Source: Anammoximicrobium sp032229885 (lineage in GTDB: Bacteria; Planctomycetota; Planctomycetia; Pirellulales; Pirellulaceae). From it: a stretch of 5,222 nucleotides of DNA. The notes under the pieces are model-generated. The model was not told the DNA's origin. It did no database searches and worked only from the letters and a program-made list of their open reading frames with translations. Below, piece by piece: positions 1 through 5,222 of this stretch (the stretch's first letter is position 1; the number at the start of each line of letters is the position of its first letter). Position numbers and translations under genes: made by a program. The DNA is taken from the NCBI GenBank assembly GCA_032229885.1, contig JAVYAJ010000412.1:1-5222 (forward strand), in the 5' to 3' direction.

Positions 1-1052
1 ATCGGGTACTGAAAGGTGGCCGGGTCGGTCACGGGATACCCGTTCGCTCGCCTAACCTCTCGGTCGGCCTCGGACGCCGCGAGGCAGGGTGACGGCTCGT
101 TCGAGGATGACGGCCCGCTCGACAGCGTGCTCGCCATCTGGGGCGAGGCCCCACCGATCGGACTCGTTTCCTGCGCGGCCGCCAGTGGCAGGCCCGCCGC
201 GGCTGCCGCGGCCTGCTCCGCGGACTCGGACCTGTCGTGGTTCGGGATCAATGGCGATTCGACGGGCGGCGTCACGGCCACATGCCGAGCCGATGGCTTG
301 GCGGACGCCACGCCGGTGGGCGGCGCGGGCGTCTTGTCGTGCCTGGGTTTCGACTCTGCCGCCACTTCCATTGCCACCGGCGCCGTCGACGGGTGACGCA
401 CGCTATCGACCGGCCGGCCATCGTTGCGCGAAGCTGTGACGGGGGTGTAGATCGATGGACGCGCGGTCTTGCCCGCATCGTTCGCGCCTTCGCCGGCGCG
501 GGGCGCACTCGTTGTGGCGGCCAGCGGCGAGGGTTGGGCGCGGACGTCCTGTCTGGGCGCGACGCCGTCTGGCGACTTGGCGATATCCAGCAGCAGCGGG
601 TCGCCCGCGATAGGGCCCAAGCCCGGCGAAGGCCCGCGGAGCAGCGAAAAAGCGATCGCCACCACGGCGAATAACGCCAAAGCTACTGCGGTCCGTGTCG
701 CCCAACGAGGCGGAGTGAATCGAACCCACGGAGACCCGAACGTGGAAAACACAAGGGGAGCGTGAGGCGTCGCCGGCGATCGAGCCGGCGTCGCCATCTG
801 ACAGCCCGCGTCGGCGTCGGCCGAGGATGAAGGCGATGGACTAACCGGGATTTGTGCGCGTTGATTCGTCTTCGGGGCGTCCGTCTCACTTTCAACCGCC
901 GCTGCTATGGGTTGCGGCGCAGGTTCGCTGCTCAGGCGGGGCAGGCGGACCAAGACCGGTAGGCTCTCGAACGCGGCGGGCGACCGCTCAGATTCCGTCT
1001 TACGACGTGAATCGGTCGCGGCTGTCGACGGATTGTGCGTGGCGGTGTTCAT
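1..1052 (-). CDS. Single-pass membrane protein with long Pro/Ala/Ser-rich regions, function unknown; 3' end outside window
   Basis: The minus-strand frame has no stop from 1109 to the window edge. The first start codon in it is ATG at 1052-1050, giving at least 350 residues without a C-terminus. I translated it by hand. Residues 1-110 are polar and rich in Ser, Pro, Ala and Glu. Residues 111-120 (RFTPPRWATR) are basic and precede one hydrophobic segment at about 121-138 (TAVALALFAVVAIAFSLL). Residues 139-350 are Pro/Ala/Ser/Thr-rich, with a run of six Ala at 281-286, and end at the edge as NGYPVTDPATFQYP. By the positive-inside rule, the N-terminus should be cytoplasmic and the long tail external, so any folded domain may lie beyond the window. 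Third codon positions are strongly G/C, unlike the other frames here, which supports real coding. No clear Shine-Dalgarno is visible before 1052. Residue M86 (797-795) is a less likely alternative start. The family is not recognised. Confidence 0.8.
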   Translation of the reverse strand, partial: MNTATHNPSTAATDSRRKTESERSPAAFESLPVLVRLPRLSSEPAPQPIAAAVESETDAPKTNQRAQIPVSPSPSSSADADAGCQMATPARSPATPHAPLVFSTFGSPWVRFTPPRWATRTAVALALFAVVAIAFSLLRGPSPGLGPIAGDPLLLDIAKSPDGVAPRQDVRAQPSPLAATTSAPRAGEGANDAGKTARPSIYTPVTASRNDGRPVDSVRHPSTAPVAMEVAAESKPRHDKTPAPPTGVASAKPSARHVAVTPPVESPLIPNHDRSESAEQAAAAAAGLPLAAAQETSPIGGASPQMASTLSSGPSSSNEPSPCLAASEADREVRRANGYPVTDPATFQYP

Positions 1053-1197
1053 TTCGGTATTCGCTCGAACGATGGGGCAACAAAGCCTTTGGCCGTCGCC
1101 CCGCCAACCTCAACTGCCGAAGCGGAGGCGCGCGCCGAGCGACAGGTCGGCGGAACGTGCGGGCCGAGTCGCCGGGACGCCAAACCTCGACACCTCT

Positions 1198-1215
1198 GGT
1201 TGGTACGGACCAACC
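1198..1215. repeat. Perfect 7-bp inverted repeat upstream of the membrane protein gene
   Basis: GGTTGGT (1198-1204) and ACCAACC (1209-1215) pair perfectly around a four-base loop. The site is about 146 bases upstream of the minus-strand start at 1052. It could be a regulator site or a leader hairpin. No T-run follows on either strand, so it is not an intrinsic terminator. The dyad is seen directly; any role is inference. Confidence 0.4.
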
Positions 1216-1276
1216 GCCGTCTCTGTTATCGGTAGCGTTTGTAACGATCTTGAGTTTTGTCGCGGTGAACGGGCCT

Positions 1277-1299
1277 CGTCCGCGTCCGCTGCGCGGACG
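1277..1299. repeat. Perfect 8-bp inverted repeat (CGTCCGCG / CGCGGACG)
   Basis: CGTCCGCG (1277-1284) and CGCGGACG (1292-1299) pair perfectly around a seven-base loop. On the plus strand AAAA follows, so U-tract termination is not supported in that direction. On the minus strand the sequence after the stem is GC-rich. It lies about 225 bases upstream of the gene starting at 1052, in the likely control region. GC-rich dyads can occur by chance in DNA of this composition. Confidence 0.35.
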
Positions 1300-1392
1300 A
1301 AAAGATTCGCGAACCAACCGCCCCTGATCGGCATTTTTGGCGTTTCACCGATCGCCATCGAGGCGCAATTCCGGAAGGATGAGATGACACCC

Positions 1393-1424
1393 AGACGCAA
1401 AGACGCAAAGACGGGGAGACGCGG
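1393..1424. repeat. Four-copy 8-base tandem repeat, AGACGCRR-like
   Basis: The units are agacgcaa (1393-1400), agacgcaa (1401-1408), agacgggg (1409-1416) and agacgcgg (1417-1424). The first two are identical and the other two drift at the last four positions. The core resembles the cgcaaagacgcaaag-type intergenic repeat that I recall as scattered in many environmental bacterial genomes; that comparison is from memory and untested. The short plus-strand frame through it (MTPRRKDAKTGRRG...) looks like a typical phantom peptide of such repeats. Confidence 0.55.
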
Positions 1425-1648
1425 GAACGTAGAGATGGATAAGGGAAAGCAATGATGTGACGAGACAGATTTGGGAAGGGATGTGTTCCAGGCTGCAAGG
1501 ACGGGCGTGGCGTCGCCCATGACTCGGCGCGTCACGTCGTCCGAGCGACGCAGACGCCGCGTGGAACGGTCAAGAATCCGGAAACTGTGGGGTTTAGGGG
1601 GAATTGGTTTTGCATGACTTCTGCGCAGCACGGACGACCGGAATCGTC

Positions 1649-1848
1649 TTGGCCGAAGGCCATCTTCAACGTAGCCTGGGGCAACGCCCCAGGAGTCAGA
1701 GACGACAGCAACCGTGTTGGCCGAAGGCCAACATCAACGTGTCACCGCGGCCCGGATGAATATGGCCTTCGGCCAAAAGAGGCTCGCGCGCGGCGCCAGT
1801 CCTGGGGCGTTGCCTCAGGCTACGGTAATCGGAGGCTTTCGGCCACAC
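1649..1848. repeat. REP/BIME-like cluster of mirror-image palindromes
   Basis: Two palindrome types alternate. Type A is TTGGCC-GAA-GGCCAA or close to it, at 1649-1662, 1717-1731, 1763-1776 (reverse orientation) and about 1832-1847 (reverse, degenerate). Type B is CCTGGGG-CAACG-CCCCAGG, at 1675-1693 and, in reverse orientation with one change, 1801-1819. The order A-B-A then A'-B'-A' makes a large inverted repeat centred near 1747. The best-conserved part pairs 1670-1694 with 1800-1824 at 24 of 25 positions. This is the layout of REP-type elements mobilised in trans or of a small non-autonomous element. No transposase or flanking target duplication was found. It lies 3' of the metallopeptidase gene and upstream of the membrane protein gene. 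Confidence 0.75.
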
Positions 1849-1916
1849 AGATTCACCGCCTATCTAAGCCCAAACGCCCAACAGTTGAAACGGTAGTAGT
1901 CTAAGGAATTGACCGC

Positions 1917-1946
1917 GCCAGGCGGCGCGTGCCTGGCACGCGCTGC
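1917..1946 (-). terminator. Strong hairpin just after the metallopeptidase gene; terminator-like but lacking a U-tract
   Basis: GCGCGTGC (1925-1932) and GCACGCGC (1936-1943) form a perfect 8-bp stem with a three-base loop, extendable outward to 1922/1946 with one G-U pair. It begins 14 bases after the minus-strand stop codon at 1962-1960. A competing stem pairs GCCAGGC (1917-1923) with GCCTGGC (1931-1937), and the two cannot form together. Downstream on the minus strand the sequence is GC-rich and then TCAATTCCTT, with no immediate U-run. It may instead protect the mRNA 3' end or act as a U-less terminator. Confidence 0.4.
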
Positions 1947-1959
1947 AACGCCCCCTACG

Positions 1960-2784
1960 CTATGGCGTGTACCAGCGGCGACAGTGGCTGGCGAATCGGG
2001 CGTCCAGATCGGGCAGACGCTGGCGCAGCCGGCGGCTCAGCACGCCGGGCGGAGTTAGAGCTTGGAGATCGCCCAGAAACCGCTGCAATTCCTCGCGGGC
2101 TTCCTGTGGCCCGTGCAGCATAAAGTGAACCCATGCCCAAGCGTCGCGATATCGACTGCGTGTCATTTGAGGCAGGTCGCGGATCGCCTCGAGGTCTTCG
2201 AGACGAGCCGTCTGTCCGAGATAGGCGTTCAAACGGACGTATTTGTGGTGCGGATTGCCGGACGCGCGCTGCGCGGTCGGCGCCTCAAAATACTCGGCCA
2301 AGCCCTCGTCCAACCACAACGGAGTGACCGGCAGGGCCGTGTTGAGCAACGCGTGCGTGCACTCGTGCCGCAAATCCACGTCGAACCCCTCGCCCAGACA
2401 GGCGAACACCATGCTCACGCCCCGGTCTTTGATGAACAGCGCTTTGCGCAGCGGCGCCTCGGGAAAATACCGTTTCACATAACCTTGATACGTGCCTTTG
2501 CCGCGGAACAGAAGAATGTGGACCGGTTCTCGTGACGGACGCAGGCTCAGGCGTTCGAACACGTCGTGCTCCAAGGCCGTCAGGCTGTCCAGCAGCGGCC
2601 GATGCGCCGCCAAAGGAAAATCTGCATGGCACAGGAACTGGCCCGTTTGATACTCGTCTGGCCAGCGCGCATCTTCCGCCTGTGCCTGGCCGGGCGGCGC
2701 CGTCGGCACTTCGACCAGCGGGATCCAAGCTAGCAGCATCCAAGCCAGCGGCGCACCGCCGACAGTCTGTCTGGGTATTCGCAT
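1960..2784 (-). CDS. Exported HExxH metallopeptidase-like protein (probable DUF1570 / peptidase MA-like)
   Basis: This is a 274-residue protein. Residues 12-24 are hydrophobic after a basic start (MRIPR), and AQA at 34-36 makes a plausible signal peptidase I site before E37, so export is likely. The zinc motif is HECTH (H140, E141, H144). It is followed by WLDEGLAEYFE at 157-167, where E160 is the likely third ligand, as in gluzincins with a W-L-x-E-G-x-A block. Residues 88-108 (VHILLFRGKGTYQGYVKRYF) and the helical part at 211-241 match the usual frame of this group. DUF1570 proteins are known mainly from planctomycetes and have no established substrate; the assignment is from motif memory, not a search. 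The ATG at 2784-2782 was chosen because it gives a complete signal peptide; no clear Shine-Dalgarno precedes it. Peptidase activity is inferred from the intact motif. Confidence 0.85.
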   Translation of the reverse strand: MRIPRQTVGGAPLAWMLLAWIPLVEVPTAPPGQAQAEDARWPDEYQTGQFLCHADFPLAAHRPLLDSLTALEHDVFERLSLRPSREPVHILLFRGKGTYQGYVKRYFPEAPLRKALFIKDRGVSMVFACLGEGFDVDLRHECTHALLNTALPVTPLWLDEGLAEYFEAPTAQRASGNPHHKYVRLNAYLGQTARLEDLEAIRDLPQMTRSRYRDAWAWVHFMLHGPQEAREELQRFLGDLQALTPPGVLSRRLRQRLPDLDARFASHCRRWYTP

Positions 2785-3085
2785 TTATGGGATAGCGGCG
2801 GAACATTTACACGTCGCGCTGCTCGAAATGGCACCTCGTAAGCCGCGCTTCCGTCGGTCGTTGACACACCGAAGCTGACGTTCGTAAGGTGTTATTCACC
2901 CGCGCACCGTACAGTTCGATCCGAGCGGCGGATTCCCTCGAAACTGGCGGCGCGAGAGTCTCACTTGAAAGACACCAACGGGAACCTCAACGCTTCGATA
3001 GGCCTGCGACCGGACGAACGCGGATCCCGGTGATCCCAGCCGCGCCGTCGGCCTTGTGGGAACCTTGGATCGTGGCTCGGTTGAA
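2785..3085. other. 301-base intergenic region between the phosphatase and metallopeptidase genes
   Basis: No gene, RNA gene or clear terminator was seen. The promoter of the metallopeptidase gene is expected here, reading leftward, but I could not pick a -35/-10 pair with confidence. A small dyad, ggatc (3022-3026) with gatcc (3032-3036), is too short to interpret. The gap argues against tight co-transcription of the two flanking genes. Confidence 0.5.
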
Positions 3086-3889
3086 TCAAGCGGCCCGATT
3101 GCGTCCGAACACTCGGGCCAGCAAGCCGCGAGGCTTGGCTCGATACCTCACGACGCCGATCTCGTCGCCCGCGGCCACGCGCGCCGGGTTGCGACAGCAC
3201 AGGTCGACCGCGATCTCCTCGCCCACCAGCCGTTTGGCTCGCTCGAAAGCGTGTCGCATCAACGGCCGCCGCGCCGTGTGTCCGTGAGCGTCGGTGGCCA
3301 GAAAATGCACCAGGCCCTGTTCGAGCATCCATTCCGCCAGTTGCCGTGACTGAGGGCCGAATGTTCCGAGCAGGCTTCCGCAGGTAACCTGCATCAGACA
3401 TCCGCGATCGACCAGCGGGCCGAGCAGACGCGGTTGTTTGAGCAGCCCTTGATTTCGTTCCGGGTGGGACAAGATGCCCGTCATCCCGACGCGCCGCAGC
3501 CCCTCCAAAACCTCCTCCAGCGGGAAATACAGCTCGTGCGGCAATTCGAGCAACACGTGTTTGCGGTGGTCGGCTAGAGTCAGCACGTCGCCGGCACACA
3601 GCCGGTCGATCATGCACGGCTCGATTCGCACGTCGGCGCCCGGCAGAACCCGCAGCCCGACGCCGTGGCTGTTCAAAAACTGCTGCAGCTCGTCGATCCG
3701 CGCGCGAATCGTCTGCCCGCTGTTGTGGGAAAAATTGCCCAGTTGATGCGGGGTGGCGACGATCGTGTGGATCCCGTCCGCGGCCGCCATCGCCCCCATC
3801 AACAAGGACTGCTCCCACGATTGAGCGCCGTCATCCAATCTTGGCGCTAGATGGCAATGGATGTCTACGAATGGTTCGGGTTGGCTCAT
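3086..3889 (-). CDS. CpsB/CapC (YwqE)-type manganese-dependent protein-tyrosine phosphatase, PHP fold
   Basis: This is a 267-residue cytoplasmic protein of normal family length. PHP metal-site motifs appear in order: DIHCHLAPRLDDG (H11, H13, D20), ATPHQ (H48), GADVRIE (D86), LLELP (E115), SHPERN (H142) and TDAHG (D200, H202). R145 and R207/R208 sit where CpsB has its phosphate-binding arginines. In studied members the enzyme dephosphorylates tyrosine residues of a BY-kinase that governs capsule or exopolysaccharide assembly. The fourth metal motif has Asp (D86) where the pneumococcal protein has Glu. A basic tail (RYRAKPRGLLARVFGRN) ends the protein. The ATG at 3889-3887 is supported by GAGAGGAG ten bases upstream and by the DIHCH motif starting at residue 9. 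No kinase or polysaccharide gene is in the window, so the target pathway is inferred from the family alone. Confidence 0.93.
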   Translation of the reverse strand: MSQPEPFVDIHCHLAPRLDDGAQSWEQSLLMGAMAAADGIHTIVATPHQLGNFSHNSGQTIRARIDELQQFLNSHGVGLRVLPGADVRIEPCMIDRLCAGDVLTLADHRKHVLLELPHELYFPLEEVLEGLRRVGMTGILSHPERNQGLLKQPRLLGPLVDRGCLMQVTCGSLLGTFGPQSRQLAEWMLEQGLVHFLATDAHGHTARRPLMRHAFERAKRLVGEEIAVDLCCRNPARVAAGDEIGVVRYRAKPRGLLARVFGRNRAA

Positions 3890-3899
3890 TGCTGAAATT

Positions 3900-3907
3900 C
3901 TCCTCTC
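3900..3907 (-). promoter_or_regulatory. Ribosome binding site of the phosphatase gene
   Basis: On the minus strand this reads GAGAGGAG. Its AGGAG core (3904-3900) lies ten bases before the ATG at 3889. It is the clearest Shine-Dalgarno in the window and fixes the phosphatase start. Confidence 0.65.
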
Positions 3908-4064
3908 GCCTGGTGCGTCGCGGAGGCCAAAACGCGGATGGCGAAAAGGCGAGAATCCAGCCTCTCGGTCAGCTTGCGCCCATCGGCTCGCGCCGCTCGT
4001 TCAGCGCCATCCGAACCCTTAGCCTAGACAACGCACTAGCTGCCCAGCGGGGAAAAGCGAGCGA

Positions 4065-4092
4065 AGTATAGCGAGTCGCCCAGGTCGGTCAA
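4065..4092 (-). promoter_or_regulatory. Sigma70-like promoter for the phosphatase gene
   Basis: Reading leftward, the -35 box is TTGACC (4092-4087), the spacer is 16 bases and the -10 box is TATACT (4070-4065). Each box matches the consensus at five of six positions. Transcription would begin near 4058, giving a leader of about 170 bases before the ATG at 3889. It lies just after the stop of the SDR gene (4172), which suggests the phosphatase is transcribed independently. The boxes are seen; activity is inferred. Confidence 0.55.
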
Positions 4093-4108
4093 GAGAAATC
4101 TCGACCTG
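4081..4108. repeat. Inverted repeat CAGGTCG...CGACCTG around the -35 box
   Basis: CAGGTCG (4081-4087) and CGACCTG (4102-4108) are perfect 7-bp inverted half-sites separated by 14 bases, with their centres 21 bases apart (two helical turns). The -35 hexamer overlaps the left half-site and extends into the spacer. The spacing suits a dimeric regulator, which would block RNA polymerase there. No T-run follows, so it is not a terminator of the SDR gene. The operator role is inference. Confidence 0.4.
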
Positions 4109-4171
4109 GACGAAACCGGCGGTCGCCCGGGAAAAAACGACGGCTGCGTTCGGTCGGCCAGCGCCCTCTTC

Positions 4172-5077
4172 CTACAGGAGTTCGTCGTCGAGTTCGGCGG
4201 CGACGATGGCCGCCAAACCCGCACGGTACGATGGATACCGGAGTTCGACGTTCAGCTCGGTCAACATTCGGCCGTTGCGGACACGCTTGCTGGCGCGTGC
4301 CCGCTGCGCAGCGTGGGAATCGGCCACGGGGGGCGCAAACGTCGGCTGCGGCGCCCCGAGCAGGGCCGCCAACTGACGGAAATAGTCGCCTCGCGGCACC
4401 GGATGCCCGTCGGAAACACAATACACGGCCGGCGGCGCGGCGCGATCTTCGGCGGCGAGCACGGCGCGAGCGGCGTCGTCGACATGGATCAGGTTCAGAT
4501 AACCATCCGCGGGTGTTTGGATCGGCAGCCCGGCGGCAAGCTGGGCTCGCCGCGGAATTCGGCCGGGACCATATAAACCCGCCAGACGCAGAATCACCGC
4601 TTGCCGTCCGTACGGATGCTCGCTCAGCACGAGTTCCGCGTCGCGACAGGCACGTCCGCCGTCGCGGGTCGGCTCGCACGGCGACTGCTCGTCGACCCAG
4701 ACACCGCCGCGCTGGCCGTAAACGCCCGTCGAGCTTACATAGATCAGGCGACGCGGACACGTCCGTAAACTGGCGAGCGCATGCCGCAGGCCATCGACGC
4801 AGATTTTTCGCACAGCGTCGCCCTGGGTGCGATCGTGCCCGACCGCGAACAACACCGTGTCGACATCGGGAAGGCCCGACAAGGTCGTCGGATCTAGGAG
4901 ATTCGCAACCCGCGGCGAGATGTCGACCGCACGCAAGACACACGCGCGCGCGGCGTCCCGCGTTATCGCAAACACTTCGGCGCCAGCGGCGACCCAAGCC
5001 GTCGCGACGCGCAGACCGAGGTATCCACAGCCGAAGATCAACTTGCGGGATCGTTGGGTATCGTTGCCAGCCGTCAT
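4172..5077 (-). CDS. Atypical SDR family NAD(P)-binding protein, YeeZ-like (NAD-dependent epimerase/dehydratase superfamily)
   Basis: This is a 301-residue protein. A Rossmann nucleotide-binding motif, GCGYLG (16-21), follows the first strand, and R40 at the end of the second strand hints at NADP. SDR landmarks follow: YVSSTGVYGQ (113-122), RLAGLYGPGR (164-173), LNLIHVDDAARAV (194-206), and a C-terminal SKRVRNGRML...LRYPSYRAGL block (263-288) typical of YeeZ-like proteins. The extended-SDR catalytic Tyr and Lys are missing: aligning on E148 puts G140 and C144 at those positions. This fits the atypical SDR subgroups and argues against ordinary sugar epimerase activity; the substrate is unknown. 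The ATG at 5077-5075 leaves five to ten residues before the first strand and has AGGTGG three bases upstream. The same frame is closed by a stop at 5104-5102, within the repeats, so the protein cannot extend far upstream. Confidence 0.9.
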   Translation of the reverse strand: MTAGNDTQRSRKLIFGCGYLGLRVATAWVAAGAEVFAITRDAARACVLRAVDISPRVANLLDPTTLSGLPDVDTVLFAVGHDRTQGDAVRKICVDGLRHALASLRTCPRRLIYVSSTGVYGQRGGVWVDEQSPCEPTRDGGRACRDAELVLSEHPYGRQAVILRLAGLYGPGRIPRRAQLAAGLPIQTPADGYLNLIHVDDAARAVLAAEDRAAPPAVYCVSDGHPVPRGDYFRQLAALLGAPQPTFAPPVADSHAAQRARASKRVRNGRMLTELNVELRYPSYRAGLAAIVAAELDDELL

Positions 5078-5080
5078 TTG

Positions 5081-5086
5081 CCACCT
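5081..5086 (-). promoter_or_regulatory. Ribosome binding site of the SDR gene, touching the heptamer array
   Basis: On the minus strand this reads AGGTGG, three bases before the ATG at 5077. The spacing is short, but it is the only purine-rich candidate. The first heptamer unit begins at 5087, immediately next to it, so any leader or promoter must lie within or beyond the array. Confidence 0.45.
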
Positions 5087-5222
5087 GTCAGTGGTCAGTG
5101 GTCAGTCGTCAGTGGTCAGTCGTCAGTGGTCAGTCGTCGGTGGTCAGTCGTCGGTGGTCAGTCGTCGGTGGTCAGTCGTCGGTGGTCAGTCGTCGGTGGT
5201 CAGTCGTCGGTGGTCAGTCGTC
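5087..5222. repeat. Heptamer tandem repeat array (GTCRGTS), at least 19 copies, running off the right edge
   Basis: Nineteen uninterrupted 7-base units run from 5087 to 5219, followed by a partial unit at the edge. The seven units from 5087 to 5135 are GTCAGTG or GTCAGTC. From 5136 on they alternate strictly between GTCGGTG and GTCAGTC, making a 14-base higher-order repeat. This suggests later amplification of a two-unit block at the far side. On the minus strand every unit ends in CTGAC or CCGAC, and the 7-base step brings TGA into all three frames across the GTCA-type units. The array is therefore not coding in the SDR direction. Similar short heptanucleotide arrays (STRRs) are known from cyanobacteria; relation to those is not claimed. 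Confidence 0.95.

Larger units (their letters stand above)
1053..1959. other. 907-base intergenic region, repeat-rich, no convincing gene
   Basis: This gap lies between the membrane protein start and the metallopeptidase stop. Frames crossing it have no recognisable domain and run straight through palindromic and tandem repeats, so I treat them as non-coding. Besides the repeats listed separately it holds several small dyads: 1198-1204 with 1209-1215, 1277-1284 with 1292-1299, and gatcgg at 1326 with ccgatc at 1348. A 10-base direct repeat, accaaccgcc, occurs at 1209-1218 and 1313-1322. The promoter of the membrane protein should lie in 1053-1350, but no clear -35/-10 pair could be chosen. 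Confidence 0.6.

Noticed and set aside
16..396. Plus-strand reading frame of 126 codons (and overlapping plus frames through about 1455)
   Set aside because: It is antisense to the minus-strand membrane protein frame, which is longer, has a clear transmembrane segment and better third-position composition. No domain was recognised in the plus frames.
403..729. Minus-strand frame of 108 codons
   Set aside because: It is a shifted frame within the membrane protein gene, Arg-rich and typical of an off-frame translation of GC-rich coding DNA.
1110..1631. Minus-strand frame of 173 codons in the large intergenic region
   Set aside because: It runs through the 8-base tandem repeat, has no recognisable domain and shows an Arg/Ser/Pro-rich composition typical of translated non-coding GC-rich DNA.
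1587..1904. Plus-strand frame of 105 codons
   Set aside because: It is translated from the palindrome cluster. Peptides like this appear as phantom predictions wherever such repeats occur.
2861..2890. Plus-strand TTGACA at 2861 with TAAGGT at 2885
   Set aside because: The -35 is perfect but the -10 match is poor, and no plus-strand gene follows.
4132..4156. Minus-strand terminator for the SDR gene (six T after a small stem)
   Set aside because: The T-run at 4137-4132 is real, but the only stem before it is 4 bp (4153-4156 with 4138-4141), too weak to call.
4089..5084. Minus-strand frame of 331 codons, longer than the SDR gene
   Set aside because: It is a shifted frame over the SDR gene, extremely Arg-rich with no motifs, while the 301-codon frame carries clear SDR motifs.
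5087..5222. CRISPR array
   Set aside because: The units are 7 bases, contiguous and without spacers, so this is a simple tandem repeat.

Overview
The window looks like chromosomal DNA from a GC-rich bacterium, most likely a planctomycete (Pirellulales-like). This is an inference. It rests on a secreted DUF1570-type metallopeptidase-like protein, a family best known from planctomycetes, on long and widely spaced intergenic regions, and on GC-rich third codon positions. No rRNA, tRNA, CRISPR array, transposase or phage gene was seen.

All four supportable genes lie on the minus strand. In transcription order (right to left) they are: an atypical SDR/YeeZ-like NAD(P)-binding protein (5077-4172); a CpsB/YwqE-type PHP-fold protein-tyrosine phosphatase (3889-3086); an exported HExxH protein (2784-1960); and a long, low-complexity single-pass membrane protein that starts at 1052 and runs off the left edge. 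The last one is open from the window edge through its start with no stop, so it is easy to miss in a search limited to closed reading frames. Many plus-strand frames across 1-1000 are its shadows.

The genes are separated by about 280, 300 and 900 bases, so they look like neighbours with separate promoters, not a tight operon. One good sigma70-like promoter (TTGACC, 16 bases, TATACT) precedes the phosphatase gene, with a dyad around its -35 box. CpsB-type phosphatases usually control polysaccharide export through a BY-kinase, but no kinase or glycosyltransferase is in view.

The non-coding DNA is the most structured part. A heptamer array (GTCRGTS, 19 full copies and still running at the right edge) ends directly against the Shine-Dalgarno of the SDR gene. 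A REP/BIME-like cluster at 1649-1848 holds four GGCCGAAGGCC-type palindromes and two CCTGGGG-CAACG-CCCCAGG hairpins in mirror-image order. A short 8-base tandem repeat lies at 1393-1424. Two mutually exclusive hairpins sit just after the metallopeptidase stop codon. I see no convincing new multi-gene system; the repeats and the concealed membrane protein are the items most worth a second look.
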